In this document: positions 1-9,639 of the stretch, in pieces
Position numbering within the stretch: position 1 is the first letter of the stretch
Layout of the letters: every line of letters begins with the position of its first letter
Assembly (NCBI GenBank): GCA_942491935.1
Contig: CALOCZ010000010.1
Location: 6,462 to 70,461, forward strand
Reading direction: 5' to 3'
Length of the DNA: 64,000 nucleotides
DNA from: JAGTVG01 sp942491935
GTDB taxonomy: Bacteria; Bacteroidota; Bacteroidia; Cytophagales; Cyclobacteriaceae
The notes under the pieces: generated by a model
The model's database searches: none
The model's input: the letters and a program-made list of their open reading frames with translations, nothing else
What the model was told of the DNA's origin: nothing
Made by a program: the position numbers and the translations under genes

Positions 1-516
1 ATATCTTGTATCATCGCCACTGCTCCCCTGGTTACCCATCTGAGTCACAACTTTATATTTTCTTGCAGCTTCAGTTAACAGTCTTGCTTCCTGGATATCG
101 TGTGTAAGTGGTTTTTCAACATACACATGTTTGCCCATCTTCATGGCTCTTAGAGCATGGACCGCATGCATGTGATCTGGACTACTAACGATTACGCCGT
201 CAATATTTTTTCCTTCCTTATCAAGCATTTGCCGGAAATCCCTGTAATATGATGCATCCGGCCAAGCTTCCCTTGACTGTTTAGCCATTCGGTCATCTAC
301 ATCACATAATGACACGATATTGGCTTCCCCTTTTTGAAAAGTCCTGTTAAGATTTTGCCACGCCTTACCTCCTGCTCCAATTGCGGCCACATTGAGCTTA
401 TCACTGGGAGCGATAAAATTTTTACCGCCCAGGACATGTCGTGAAACGATAGAAAAAGCAGGCATACTTGTCCCAATCGTAGCACCTAATGTAGAAAAGA
501 AAGTTCTCCTCTTCAT
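1..516 (-). CDS. Gfo/Idh/MocA family oxidoreductase, N-terminal part (runs off the window)
   Basis: This is a partial gene: 172 codons are open from the ATG at 516 to the window edge, so the C-terminal domain is missing. The product starts MKRRTFFSTLGATIGTSM, a twin-arginine (Tat) type signal, so it is probably exported to the periplasm. The NAD(P)-binding half follows: AAIGAGGKA as the dinucleotide loop, then CDVD, IVSSPDHMHA and YVEKPLTHD, the usual landmarks of this family. Members oxidise or reduce sugars and sugar derivatives with NAD(P); the substrate cannot be read from the sequence. A second full-length relative lies at 10701-12011. The next gene upstream is divergent. The family call is firm and the substrate unknown. 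Confidence 0.88.
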   Translation of the reverse strand, partial: MKRRTFFSTLGATIGTSMPAFSIVSRHVLGGKNFIAPSDKLNVAAIGAGGKAWQNLNRTFQKGEANIVSLCDVDDRMAKQSREAWPDASYYRDFRQMLDKEGKNIDGVIVSSPDHMHAVHALRAMKMGKHVYVEKPLTHDIQEARLLTEAARKYKVVTQMGNQGSSGDDTRY

Positions 517-668
517 ATTTTTAAGTTTTTGATTTGTATTTCAATTTAACAATTCCCTTGAACTTGTGACCTATAATTTGTACTTTTTAAATTATCTATA
601 AAAAAATTTACCCTATGTAATTTTTTGTATACTTAATGCAACTAACATTAGTGGATCAAGAAAATAAA

Positions 669-1154
669 ATGAAAAAGAAGTTTTTAAACTTAGTTGAAAT
701 GCACCAGGGTATAATCCATAAGATCCTATCAGTTTATACATATAATTCAGAGGACAGAGAAGATCTCCTCCAGGAAATAATGCTGCAACTCTGGAAATCT
801 TTCCCGGGATTCCGGGAAAAAGCCGCCTTTAGTACATGGATGTATAAAGTGGCCCTTAATACAGCACTTCTTCATAAAAGAAAAAAAATGAAAGAAAAAT
901 ATACTGTAGATGCATTGATCGAAAACCGGGCGCAACAGATCGGACTGAGTAAGGATGACATCACTATCAGTCTTTATATGGCTATCGACCAATTAGGCCC
1001 TATAGATAAAGCCATAGCATTATTATACCTGGAACAGAAAAGCTATCAGGAGATTGAAAATATTCTGGGAATGAAAAAGAACAATATAGGCGTTCGGATC
1101 AGTCGAATAAAAGACAAACTAAAAAAGATCTTTGAATATGAACAACAACTCTAA
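669..1154 (+). CDS. RNA polymerase ECF-type sigma-70 factor
   Basis: An ECF sigma factor of 161 residues if it starts at ATG 669 (MKKKFLNLVEMHQG), which matches the usual N-terminus of this family; an in-frame ATG at 636 would add 11 residues. Region 2 is clear (EDREDLLQEIMLQLWKSF, then FSTWMYKVALNTAL). Region 4 follows with a helix-turn-helix (AIALLYLEQKSYQEIENILG and MKKNNIGVRISRIKDKLKK). There is no zinc-finger anti-sigma factor beside it. The last 17 bases overlap the start of a multi-pass membrane protein, so the two are probably translationally coupled and that protein is the likely partner. Regulon and inducing signal are unknown. Confidence 0.9.
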   Translation: MKKKFLNLVEMHQGIIHKILSVYTYNSEDREDLLQEIMLQLWKSFPGFREKAAFSTWMYKVALNTALLHKRKKMKEKYTVDALIENRAQQIGLSKDDITISLYMAIDQLGPIDKAIALLYLEQKSYQEIENILGMKKNNIGVRISRIKDKLKKIFEYEQQL

Positions 1155-1884
1155 AAATACAGAAAAAGAAATATTTAATCTTTGGGAAAAAGCAGGGGAT
1201 TCTTTAAACAATCAACAACAACTAAATAAAGAAAACATGGAAACATTACTTAACACGACGTCGAGTGAATTCTCGACAAGTCAAAAAAAACTATTAAAAG
1301 CTGATGCCATATTTAAGGTAGTCTTGATATTTGGATTTATCGTTATATCTGCATTTAATCTAGCCAATCTCTTTGTCCTAGCCGCCTCGCTTATTTGCAT
1401 AATAATTGGGACTATAGCAATAAAACAGGAGCGGCTATTGCTAGATGGTTTACATGAACTAAATGATTTCAATGGCAACATTAGAGACCAACTGGAGAAG
1501 GATATCCAATTCTATAGAAGCAATATCTTCAAATATCCATTGGTATTGGCCACCAGTGTTTTCCTATTTTACATATTAGGTAGCCTGACATATCATGGTA
1601 TCAAATATGAGGTAATAAGGCCTATTGAAGATCTTGAGGATGGGATTGTCCTGTTGTCATTACTTATGATATCCTTCATCTTTGCTTTTGTAGTATACTA
1701 TCCTTTTTTTAGAACCAGGATAAAATATTTAAATTCTTTGTTGAAAGATATTGATCAAGATGATAAGATTTCCAGACATATTGATTCAGAAAAAGCAAGA
1801 AAGAAAAGGACCACCATTTTGACTTCAATTTTAATTATTGCAGGAATTGTAATTCTAATTGCACTCATCATTGCTATCCTATAA
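1138..1884 (+). CDS. Multi-pass membrane protein coupled to the sigma factor
   Basis: Start taken at ATG 1138 (MNNNSKNTEKEIFNLWEKAG); an in-frame TTG six bases earlier is less likely. The start lies inside the end of the sigma gene. The product has about 248 residues: a charged cytoplasmic N-terminal segment of roughly 60 residues, then about five hydrophobic segments, in two hairpins plus a C-terminal one (ILTSILIIAGIVILIALI near the end). I recognise no enzyme motif. The gene order suggests that it holds or releases the sigma factor at the membrane, like an anti-sigma factor, but it lacks the usual ZAS domain. The membrane topology is seen directly; the anti-sigma role is inference. A clear terminator follows. 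Confidence 0.8.
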   Translation: MNNNSKNTEKEIFNLWEKAGDSLNNQQQLNKENMETLLNTTSSEFSTSQKKLLKADAIFKVVLIFGFIVISAFNLANLFVLAASLICIIIGTIAIKQERLLLDGLHELNDFNGNIRDQLEKDIQFYRSNIFKYPLVLATSVFLFYILGSLTYHGIKYEVIRPIEDLEDGIVLLSLLMISFIFAFVVYYPFFRTRIKYLNSLLKDIDQDDKISRHIDSEKARKKRTTILTSILIIAGIVILIALIIAIL

Positions 1885-1910
1885 TTCCACGATAACGAAT
1901 ATGAAAGACG

Positions 1911-1938
1911 AAAATCCCGTTTTTGCGGGATTTTTTTT
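1911..1938 (+). terminator. Rho-independent terminator after the sigma/membrane protein pair
   Basis: A perfect nine-base stem (AAAATCCCG with CGGGATTTT), a six-base loop and a run of eight T. It lies 27 bases after the stop codon of the membrane protein and ends the two-gene unit. Confidence 0.85.
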
Positions 1939-2000
1939 ATTCCAATTTATTGAGATCCCTGGATTTTTTTTATATTGCCAGATAAATATTTATATAAAAT

Positions 2001-2498
2001 ATGTCAAGTTTTCGGATAAGACCTCGTTTCAGGCAACATGTTAAGAACAGTTTTGAAGACATAAAGGATAGAATGAATAAGGGTATTGAAAAGAATAATA
2101 ATCCATATGCTGTTACTTATCTACCAAATCAAATTACATTAAGGATCCTTCCGGCAGATCGTCATTTCTGGTCTCCACAATTAAATATAACTCTTGAAGA
2201 GAAGGAGGACGGTACTCTTATCCGGGGCCTCTATGGACCAAATCCATCAATTTGGGCGATGTTCTTCTTTGCATATTCGGCACTAGGAGTAATTATTTTA
2301 TTTGCCGGAATGGTTGTATTATCCCAGATAAGCTTAGGAATGGAAGCGCCATTATGGTGGGTAATACCTGTATGTGCCACCATGATAATTATTGTTTATT
2401 TGATTGCTCAAACAGGTCAAAAAATTGGTGCCCAGGAAATGTTCGATTTACACCACTTTTATGAAGCCACGTTAGGAGAAAAAGTTACGATCGAATAA
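2001..2498 (+). CDS. Unknown membrane protein with two transmembrane helices
   Basis: A 165-residue product starting MSSFRIRPRFRQHV, with a basic N-terminal third. A soluble segment follows that reads like a small beta-rich domain (RILPADRHFWSPQLNITLEE). Two hydrophobic helices, about residues 90-111 and 120-137, form a hairpin, and a short acidic tail closes it. I know no family for it. Layout and codon use look normal and the frame is intact. It is monocistronic, between a terminator upstream and a convergent permease gene downstream. The function cannot be stated. Confidence 0.7.
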   Translation: MSSFRIRPRFRQHVKNSFEDIKDRMNKGIEKNNNPYAVTYLPNQITLRILPADRHFWSPQLNITLEEKEDGTLIRGLYGPNPSIWAMFFFAYSALGVIILFAGMVVLSQISLGMEAPLWWVIPVCATMIIIVYLIAQTGQKIGAQEMFDLHHFYEATLGEKVTIE

Positions 2499-2546
2499 TT
2501 CTATTATAGTCTAGTTTACCTGTTCTAGAAATTCAAAATTAAAGGA

Positions 2547-4973
2547 TTACTCATATTTCAGAGAATCTACCGGGTTATTATTTGCAGCCTTCACTGACTG
2601 ATAGGAAACCGAAAAAAGAGCTATTACTACTGCAATACTACCCCCAATGATGAAACTCAGCACACCAATATTAATTTTAAAAGCAAAGTTATTAAGCCAC
2701 CAGTTTATCAAGCCGTAGGAAACGGGAACAGCAATTATAAATGAGAATCCAATTAATTTTAAGTATTCCAGCGACAGCATCCTGACAATACCAGCTGAAG
2801 AAGCACCAAGCGATTTTCGAATTCCAATCTCTTTTGAGCGTTGTTCCGCAGTAAATGTAGCCAATCCCAGCAATCCCAAACAGGCTACGATTATTGCTAA
2901 AGCGGTAAATATGAATATTATCTTGCCAAGTTGCTGATCTTTCCGGTATAAGGCATCAAATTCACTGTCAATAAACGAATAGTCAAAAGTAGTTCCTCCG
3001 GCAATGGTGTTCCAGATCTCCTCTATTTCTCCAATCTTACCTGAATAATCATTTGTAGTCATGCTTACTAGCATCAAATTACCCTGTGATCCAGGAAATA
3101 TGATTAAAGGTGAAATTTCTTTTCTTAGGGTTTGAAAATTAAAATCTTTAATGACACCTATGATTTCTTTAAAATCTGATTTCCCGGGATCCCATTTTGT
3201 GTCAATTTTTTCCCCTACTGCATCATCCCAGCTCATTTTTCTGGCAGCGGCTTCATTGATAATTACTGCATTAGAATCAGCAGGAATTTCTTTTGAAAAA
3301 AACCTGCCAGCAACGATCTGCATGTTCATAGTACTAAGAAAATCTTCATCCGCAAAACAATAATTCATTCCAATTTCATTACTGGAACCATCCATCGGTT
3401 CAAAAATTGAAGAATATATAATATGTGGAGGAGCTGCAGAAGAAATGCTTACATTTCCTATGCCAGATATTTTTTTGACTTCTTCTTTAAAGGAAATTTT
3501 ATTACTCTCCAATGCATTTATATTTCTTAATAATAGGACATTTTCTTTTTCAAAGCCTAGGTTCCTGGTTTCAAGCAAATTCAACTGCTTGTAGATTAGC
3601 AAAGTGCTAATAATCAAAATAATAGATATTGAAAACTGGAATATTACAAGTGCGCTTCTTATACCACCACTTTTCAGCCCTGCTTTTACTTTACCTCTTA
3701 AAACCTCCGTAGGTTTAAAGGCTGTTAAATAGATTGACGGATAGCTTCCGGCTAATGCTCCAACGACAATGACGATAATTATCAGTCCTAGAAGATATTC
3801 CCAGCTCAATAAAGTACTGAATGTCAGCTCCTTGCCAGAAATTGCATTAAAGGCAGGAAGTACAAGATACAGAATGAGTGACGCCAGTATCATCGATATA
3901 ATGGTAAATACCATCGATTCATTGAGGAACTGCATTACTAGTCTACCCCTTGAGGCACCCAATGATTTACGAACACCTACCTCCTTAGCCCTATCCGAAA
4001 AACGAGCTGTTGAAAGGTTCATGAAGTTTATACAGGCTATAATCAGGATAAACAAAACTATAGCGGAGAGAATATAGATGGTATTAATACTACCCCTCTG
4101 TTCTATGGTATCGTCAACTGTAGTATAAAGATGGATGCGTTTGACAGGTTCAAGTGCATATTCATACATCCCTCCATTTTTGAGAAAATCATCGAATTCA
4201 ATTCCCATAAATGATTGTACAATTGGGGCAATATTCTTTCGGACCATACCTGGGAATTTATCCTGGACCGATTTCCAATCTGCCCGGTCATCAATTTACA
4301 CATAGATCAGCAAGATATTGTTGGTCCAGTCTGATTTTTTACTTAATTCCCAGGATTCCATTGATAATATCATATTAAACTGGAAATGTGAGTTATGCGG
4401 TGGATCTTCAGCAATTCCCGTTATTACACAAGCACGTTCCTCATTACCATATTTAACGATTTTCCCTAGTGGTGGAGTATTTGTCTTTCCAGGAAAGCCA
4501 AACAGTTTATTGGCTGATTTTTCTGTTAAAACAATGCTATTAGGTTGTTTGAGAACTTCTTTTATATCACCATGAAGTAATTTAAAACTAAAGAAATCGA
4601 AAAAATTAGAATCCGCCAGCAAAACCTTTTTTTCAGTATAGGAATCGTCCTCATAGGCCACGTTGATATCGTGCTCAAAAGCAATGCGGCAAGCCTTTCT
4701 GATTTCAGGTATTTCTTCCACAAATGCGCTAGCTATAGGTGCAGAGGTATATGCTATTTCCATGTATTGTTCAGAAAGCTGGGCTTTAAGATTCACCCTG
4801 TACATGTTATCTATATCTGCATGAAATTCATCGAAACTGAATTCATCAACTATATATAGCACAATAAGCAAACTTGTTGCAAGCCCTATAGTTAGTCCCG
4901 TAATATTGATAACTGCATAAAACCTTTGTCTTGAAATATTCCTGATTGCGATTTTGATATAATTCCTGATCAT
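2547..4973 (-). pseudogene. MacB/FtsX-family ABC transporter permease interrupted by one in-frame TAA
   Basis: The whole stretch reads as one permease of 808 residues in a single frame, except for a TAA at 4296-4298 after residue 225. The first part starts MIRNYIKIAIRNISRQRF and holds the first membrane helix and most of the periplasmic MacB-type domain. After the stop the same frame continues IDDRADWKSVQDKFPGMVRK and carries the rest: a three-helix FtsX block, a second periplasmic domain, and a final FtsX block ending PVDSLKYE. Such permeases in this phylum have two FtsX blocks and about 790-810 residues, so only the stop is abnormal. They work with a separate ATPase, not seen here, in export or mechanotransmission. 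A fresh nonsense mutation or a base error are both possible. Confidence 0.85.
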
Positions 4974-5181
4974 AATTAAAAAATTTGCCTATAACTTATT
5001 AGACTTATTAATTGTCATCTGGTTTCAAATACTATTGAAATTCTTTTTCAATTATTATATTCGGTTTCATTTAAAAGTAAGTGGAAAAAATAATGCGTAA
5101 ACGGCTAATAAATAAAAAAATAAGATATTATTACCCACTAAAATTACGTTGTATATAAGATCTATATAATTTTAATTTAAA

Positions 5182-6087
5182 ATGAGCACAACGCGCTATA
5201 GTTTATTATGCATCCTGATTGCTTCGGTTTTATCTCAATGTAAAACTGATCAGTCTGATCATTCCATACCTGATCCAACATTGTATTCATGGGGTAATAA
5301 CACCGGAATCTTTATTGAAGAGGGCTATTTTCATTCAAAAAATTCATTGGATAGTGTAGGAAATCAATTGGTCGGCGATACGCTGCTACCAATTCAAATT
5401 CAAGGTTCAAAGATGATCATTGAAAAGTTGGTCCCCATGGAAATGGAAATGAAAATAATTGATGGTATAGAAGATTTTTATATTACCAGAACAGGTTATA
5501 AAAAAGATACATTTGAATATGAGATAAAGACCATTATAGGAAAATCATTCCTTTTGCTTCTTTCTAAAAATTCATCCAGTCAAGTGTATATATTAAAGGA
5601 CAAGGATATTACTTTACCTGAAACGAAAAACATTGAATTCCCAAATTATAAAATAGGAGGCTATGCAGTAGGTGATGAAGTTATCAGAGATGATATACAT
5701 GTTATTTCGAAAGATCAGTTTGGCGCAACTCTAACCGAAGAGGCCATCCTTATGGATAATGAAAACATATATCTTAAAGTGATTGGTTCATCTTATATAG
5801 AAGAAATCAGATGGATAAATATTAACGATGAGGAGGCTGAAAAACTAAGAAAAGGAATAAATCCAAAATTTAAAGATCAGCCTGCAGTTGAGCACCTAAT
5901 CGATGGCACAGGTAATGAAACTGATTTGATTACTAGCTATTACTGGTCAGAAAATGAGGTAAACATATTACTTTCCAAAACGACTGAATTTGGCGAATTG
6001 GATCAATCCTGGACATTGACATATACCAATCTGATTGTATCAAATATTCTGAGTAATTATCTTGACGCTGATCCTAAAAACATATAA
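5182..6087 (+). CDS. Unknown lipoprotein
   Basis: The product has 301 residues. The N-terminus is a lipoprotein signal with the cysteine at residue 20 (VLSQC); Gln before the Cys is unusual for a lipobox but tolerated in this phylum. The rest is soluble, acidic and beta-rich, with no transmembrane helix and no motif I recognise. It probably sits in the cell envelope facing the periplasm. The gene converges on a sulfatase gene 22 bases away. An upstream AT-rich gap of about 200 bases separates it from the divergent permease. Function unknown; the lipoprotein call rests on the signal alone. Confidence 0.75.
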   Translation: MSTTRYSLLCILIASVLSQCKTDQSDHSIPDPTLYSWGNNTGIFIEEGYFHSKNSLDSVGNQLVGDTLLPIQIQGSKMIIEKLVPMEMEMKIIDGIEDFYITRTGYKKDTFEYEIKTIIGKSFLLLLSKNSSSQVYILKDKDITLPETKNIEFPNYKIGGYAVGDEVIRDDIHVISKDQFGATLTEEAILMDNENIYLKVIGSSYIEEIRWININDEEAEKLRKGINPKFKDQPAVEHLIDGTGNETDLITSYYWSENEVNILLSKTTEFGELDQSWTLTYTNLIVSNILSNYLDADPKNI

Positions 6088-6109
6088 TAAAATCCTCAAA
6101 ATCAGTTAT

Positions 6110-7726
6110 TTAATTATCAAAATGATAAACAACTCCATTGTCTTCATAAACAAAATACACCAGCGGAGGCCATAGTGGGTTTTTCATATCCCTTACCCAA
6201 TTGTTATAAGATTTCTCAAGGTTTTCAGCAATTTGCGCATTAGTAGAAAATACATTATTTTTTTCCAGGTTGTCTTTTTCGAAATAAAATAAAGATTTTT
6301 CATTGAATTCTTCATTCCATACCATTTTCCATTCTTTTGACCTGATGGCCCTTGTATTCCCCCTGTACCAATACAGATAGTCATGGGGTAAGCTTTCACT
6401 TTTCTCATTTAATATATAAGGAAGCAGATTGACACCATCATATATCCTGTCTTGCGGAAGATCAAGGTCCAGAACAGAAGTTATTGTTCCAAAAATATCC
6501 ATAGATGAAACCGGATCATTATAATGTAAACCAGGAGGAAGGTGTTTACCCCATTTCATTATCAAAGGAACATTAAGACCTCCTTCAAAGTCGGTGATCT
6601 TTCCGCCTTTCAAAGGGTAGTTATCAGTTGTATGAGTATAACTCGCACCTCCATTATCGCTTATAAAAAATATTATAGTTTCGTCATCGATGTCCAATTC
6701 TTTTAAATAGGCTGTCAGTTCTCCAATCGCATCATCAAGATTGGCAATCATAGCATAATATACTCTTTTAACCGGATCAGAGATATGACTAAATTTGTCA
6801 ACATATGGCTTGCTTGCCTGCAAGGGAGTGTGAGGTGCACTATAGGATGCTATTAGAAAAAAGCTGGTATCTATGTTGGACTTTATAAAATCCTTACATT
6901 CCCTTGTGATGGCATTTGTCAAATATTCCTTTTCTTCTATTTCATTACAATTTCTGTAAATGGCATGTGGGCCATCCCTTTGGCCTTTCCATATGTAAGC
7001 ATCTGAAAAATCTTCTTCGATCTTAACATTGACAATACCAGGATCATCCTCATCATCATATAAGGAATGAGAAGCGTAAAATCCATATTGATAATCAAAT
7101 CCAAAATTACATGGCTTGTTTTCTTCATGAACTCCCAGATGCCATTTCCCTATCAATGCTGTTGTATACCCTGTTTTTTTTAATAATTCCGGTAAGGTAA
7201 TTTCTGATGGCGGAAGCCCTTGTTTTCGGGCCATTTCTTCATTTGGAACAGGTTCCAGCCCTCTTGGGAGCCAAGGATCTGAATTTATCAAATATTTATA
7301 TCCAAAGTATTGTAATCGGTTAGCTAGATAAAATTCATGCATCTGATAGGTAAAACCGAATCTTTGAGGATATCTTCCAGTCATTATGGCCGCTCTGGAA
7401 GGACTACATACTGAAGAGGTCACATAAGCCTGATCAAATACTACCCCTTCAGCTCCTAATTTGTCAATATACGGTGTGTTTACTTTGCCTTCTCCATATA
7501 AAGTGATATCCGTTTTACCCAGATCATCCACAAGTATCAATATGATATTTGGCCTTCTGGTCTGATTTTGTTGAACAGGCTGAAATAATAGAAAATTCCT
7601 TTTGGCTTCAATCAACGTCTGATCCCACTTTATTTCAAATTCATTTGAACTCAATGGCAATAGCAGGTAGCCGGCCAGTGATAGAACAATAACAGATATA
7701 AAGAAAAGATTATATTTTCGACTCAT
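6110..7726 (-). CDS. Sulfatase (arylsulfatase family, S1 type)
   Basis: A sulfatase of 538 residues that hydrolyses sulfate esters, most likely on sugars. The fold starts after an N-terminal membrane anchor or signal (about residues 7-26) with IILILVDDLGKTD, the metal-binding aspartate pair. The formylglycine site is C107 in CSPSR, followed by AAIMTGRYPQR, which is the canonical CxPxR signature. Further family marks are GKWHLG, the HTPLQ segment and ISDNGGAS with the second metal-binding pair. Cys107 needs conversion by a formylglycine-generating enzyme or anSME, and no competent one is seen in the window. Two TATTTTTG boxes lie just upstream of the start. The substrate is unknown. Confidence 0.93.
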   Translation of the reverse strand: MSRKYNLFFISVIVLSLAGYLLLPLSSNEFEIKWDQTLIEAKRNFLLFQPVQQNQTRRPNIILILVDDLGKTDITLYGEGKVNTPYIDKLGAEGVVFDQAYVTSSVCSPSRAAIMTGRYPQRFGFTYQMHEFYLANRLQYFGYKYLINSDPWLPRGLEPVPNEEMARKQGLPPSEITLPELLKKTGYTTALIGKWHLGVHEENKPCNFGFDYQYGFYASHSLYDDEDDPGIVNVKIEEDFSDAYIWKGQRDGPHAIYRNCNEIEEKEYLTNAITRECKDFIKSNIDTSFFLIASYSAPHTPLQASKPYVDKFSHISDPVKRVYYAMIANLDDAIGELTAYLKELDIDDETIIFFISDNGGASYTHTTDNYPLKGGKITDFEGGLNVPLIMKWGKHLPPGLHYNDPVSSMDIFGTITSVLDLDLPQDRIYDGVNLLPYILNEKSESLPHDYLYWYRGNTRAIRSKEWKMVWNEEFNEKSLFYFEKDNLEKNNVFSTNAQIAENLEKSYNNWVRDMKNPLWPPLVYFVYEDNGVVYHFDN

Positions 7727-7750
7727 CCTTCAAAAATATTAAAAGAAGGC

Positions 7751-7758
7751 CAAAAATA
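7751..7758 (-). promoter_or_regulatory. Possible -7 box for the sulfatase gene
   Basis: On the minus strand this reads TATTTTTG, a match to the Bacteroidota TAnnTTTG -7 consensus, and would give a leader of about 20 bases. A second identical octamer at 7732-7739 sits almost on the start codon. No -33 TTG lies at the preferred distance. Confidence 0.35.
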
Positions 7759-7815
7759 TATCTAATCTTTTAAATCACTGCAAATATTGAAATGATAATA
7801 ACAAATTGTCCTGAA

Positions 7816-8136
7816 TTACTTTTTTACCAGTTTAACAGCCGTACCATAAGCCAGTAACTCGGCTGATCCGGCCATTACTGCAGATGTTGTAAAACGGACA
7901 CAAACTATGCCATCAGCACCGATTCTTTCTGCATGAGCAACCATGCGGTCGAGAGCCTGTTCCCTGGATTCAGCGAGCATTTTTGTATATTCCGTAATTT
8001 CACCCCCAATCAGTGTTCTTAAGCCGGCCAGTATATCTTTACCTACGTGCCTGGCCCTTATTGTATTTCCTTTTACCAATCCCAATGTTTCACTGATTTC
8101 ATGATCAACAAAATTGTCTTGAGTTGTAACTAACAT
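7816..8136 (-). CDS. YbjQ family protein (UPF0145)
   Basis: 106 residues, the usual length of the YbjQ (DUF74) family. Its pattern is visible throughout: LVTTQ at the N-terminus, LGLVKGNTIRARHVGKDI, then TKMLAESREQALDRMVAHAE and GADGIVCVRFTTSAVM. The family forms pentameric rings and has been linked to metal binding, but the biological role is not established. It lies 11 bases after a small membrane protein gene on the same strand, so the two are probably co-transcribed. Confidence 0.92.
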   Translation of the reverse strand: MLVTTQDNFVDHEISETLGLVKGNTIRARHVGKDILAGLRTLIGGEITEYTKMLAESREQALDRMVAHAERIGADGIVCVRFTTSAVMAGSAELLAYGTAVKLVKK

Positions 8137-8147
8137 CTTAAAATAAT

Positions 8148-8351
8148 TTATTGTTCGACATTGTCAGAATAGTGGTCATCTTCCTTATTTTCCAGCCTGT
8201 CTTTAATGACTTTGGCTAATAGAAATCCAATTCCTATTATGGCAAGCAAGCCTATTAATCCATAAGGAAATGCCGCTATCATTCCAATAAATAAGGCTAT
8301 AATCCAGATAAGTGCTACTATAGCCAGAAAGACATATCCTATATATTCCAT
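8148..8351 (-). CDS. Small membrane protein co-transcribed with the YbjQ gene
   Basis: 67 residues. Two tight hydrophobic helices (about 3-25 and 28-46, with FPYGLIGLLAIIGIGFLL in the second) are followed by a charged, acidic cytoplasmic tail. The spacing to the downstream ybjQ-like gene is 11 bases, so they likely form a two-gene unit. I know no assigned function; the pairing suggests that it may anchor or partner the YbjQ ring at the membrane, which is inference only. Confidence 0.75.
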   Translation of the reverse strand: MEYIGYVFLAIVALIWIIALFIGMIAAFPYGLIGLLAIIGIGFLLAKVIKDRLENKEDDHYSDNVEQ

Positions 8352-8552
8352 ATTCCTAAGTTTTTAATTATCAATTTACACAAAAAACACTTAAATAGTT
8401 TTATAGAAAAGACTATTTCCTTTAACTAAAATTTTGGGATTTGAGATATAATATTGCTTCAATCTAACCTTGGTATGAGAATTTATCAAAGGCTAAATAC
8501 ACCTTTAAAACAGAAAATATTGTAATTTTCAGTCTTGAAAAACATATAATAT

Positions 8553-8765
8553 ATGTGGTTGAAGATAAAGAATTTTTTAGTTAATGAGGCGATATATCTG
8601 ATAGGTGCCCCCACAATAATTTTATTGGGGATTGTAGTGTATGGTGTTCTTTATGATCATTGGTATAAAGATTTATATAATATAAGCCTGGCGAGTATAC
8701 TATTATATGTTCTTTCTATAATATTCCGTTTTCTTGGATGGATATCAGGGAAGTTTAAACATTAA
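8553..8765 (+). CDS. Small membrane protein, unknown
   Basis: 70 residues with two hydrophobic helices (about 14-33 and 43-63) separated by a loop rich in Tyr and Asp and closed by a basic end (SGKFKH). The frame is open and free-standing, about 200 bases from the divergent small membrane gene. There is no recognised family. It is short enough that chance cannot be excluded, but the amphipathic two-helix layout favours a real gene. Confidence 0.55.
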   Translation: MWLKIKNFLVNEAIYLIGAPTIILLGIVVYGVLYDHWYKDLYNISLASILLYVLSIIFRFLGWISGKFKH

Positions 8766-9012
8766 CCCAAATCATTCTATCTTTTAAACAACTGTAATAA
8801 TGACACTTTTAAGTTTTTAAAATGGTTTAAGTCTGTGTTTTCAACTATATTTGGGCTCGATATTTGCTTAATTTTTTAGAAATTTAAGTTCCGATGTGAC
8901 GGACATGCATAAAACCATTAATCTCTTATGTAGATTTGAGACAATTTGAAAACGATTAATGAAGTATATTTTGTATGTGTCTGTATCATGTCATCAATAA
9001 AAAAATAAACAG

Positions 9013-9618
9013 ATGAAAAGAGTTATACTATTTTTTCTATTTAATTTCCTGCTATTCTCCTTTTCCTATACACAGGTTACTTATAAATTAGATGAAGGAA
9101 GTACCATGACCATAACGGGCACATCAACGCTTCATGACTGGACCAGTAAGGTGAACGAGATCACAGGTGATTTTGTATTTAAGAATGATATAAAGAACAA
9201 AAAACTTCCGAAATCAGGCAGTATTATTGAAAAGATCAAAGTGGTAATCCCTGTACTAAGCATTGAAAGTCCCAGGGGCGCGACGATGGACAAAAAAACT
9301 TATAATGCACTTAAATCTGAGGAACACCCAAACCTTATTCTTGAAGTAAAAACAGATAATATCGAACAAATCATAGACAAATCAACCGAGAAATTTCTTC
9401 TAAAAGTTGTTGGAGACCTTACTCTTGCCGGACACACAAAGGAGGTTAGAATTGATCTTGAAGGACAAATACTACCATCGGGCCAGTTGAAGTTTTTAGG
9501 CGCATATCCTATTGATATGGTAGAATATGAGATAGAACCACCTTCGGCAATGTTTGGACAAATAAAGACCGGGAAAGACGTGATTATTGACTTTGATTTA
9601 TTATTGAGTGAAAATTAA
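9013..9618 (+). CDS. YceI family periplasmic protein
   Basis: 201 residues with a signal peptide (residues 1 to about 20, ending SYTQ). The YceI lipocalin-like fold follows: STMTITGTSTLHDWTSKV near the start, the PRGATMDKKTYNALK helix with EEHPNLILEV, and the VVGDLTLAGHTKEV strand. Members bind long isoprenoid or lipid ligands in the periplasm; the ligand here is unknown. It lies 21 bases before the SUMF1-like gene on the same strand, and an oxidoreductase gene follows that, so the three probably form an operon ending at the terminator at 12031. Confidence 0.92.
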   Translation: MKRVILFFLFNFLLFSFSYTQVTYKLDEGSTMTITGTSTLHDWTSKVNEITGDFVFKNDIKNKKLPKSGSIIEKIKVVIPVLSIESPRGATMDKKTYNALKSEEHPNLILEVKTDNIEQIIDKSTEKFLLKVVGDLTLAGHTKEVRIDLEGQILPSGQLKFLGAYPIDMVEYEIEPPSAMFGQIKTGKDVIIDFDLLLSEN

Positions 9619-9639
9619 CAAGTAAAAATCCTATTTACA

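Noticed and set aside
4296..4298. Recoding of TAA (selenocysteine-like or alternative code)
   Set aside because: TAA is the normal stop of most genes here and no recoding element or partner gene is visible.
4103..4303. Minus-strand ORF of 66 codons over the permease break
   Set aside because: It is in another frame than the permease and only bridges the stop; a frameshift is not needed because both halves share one frame.
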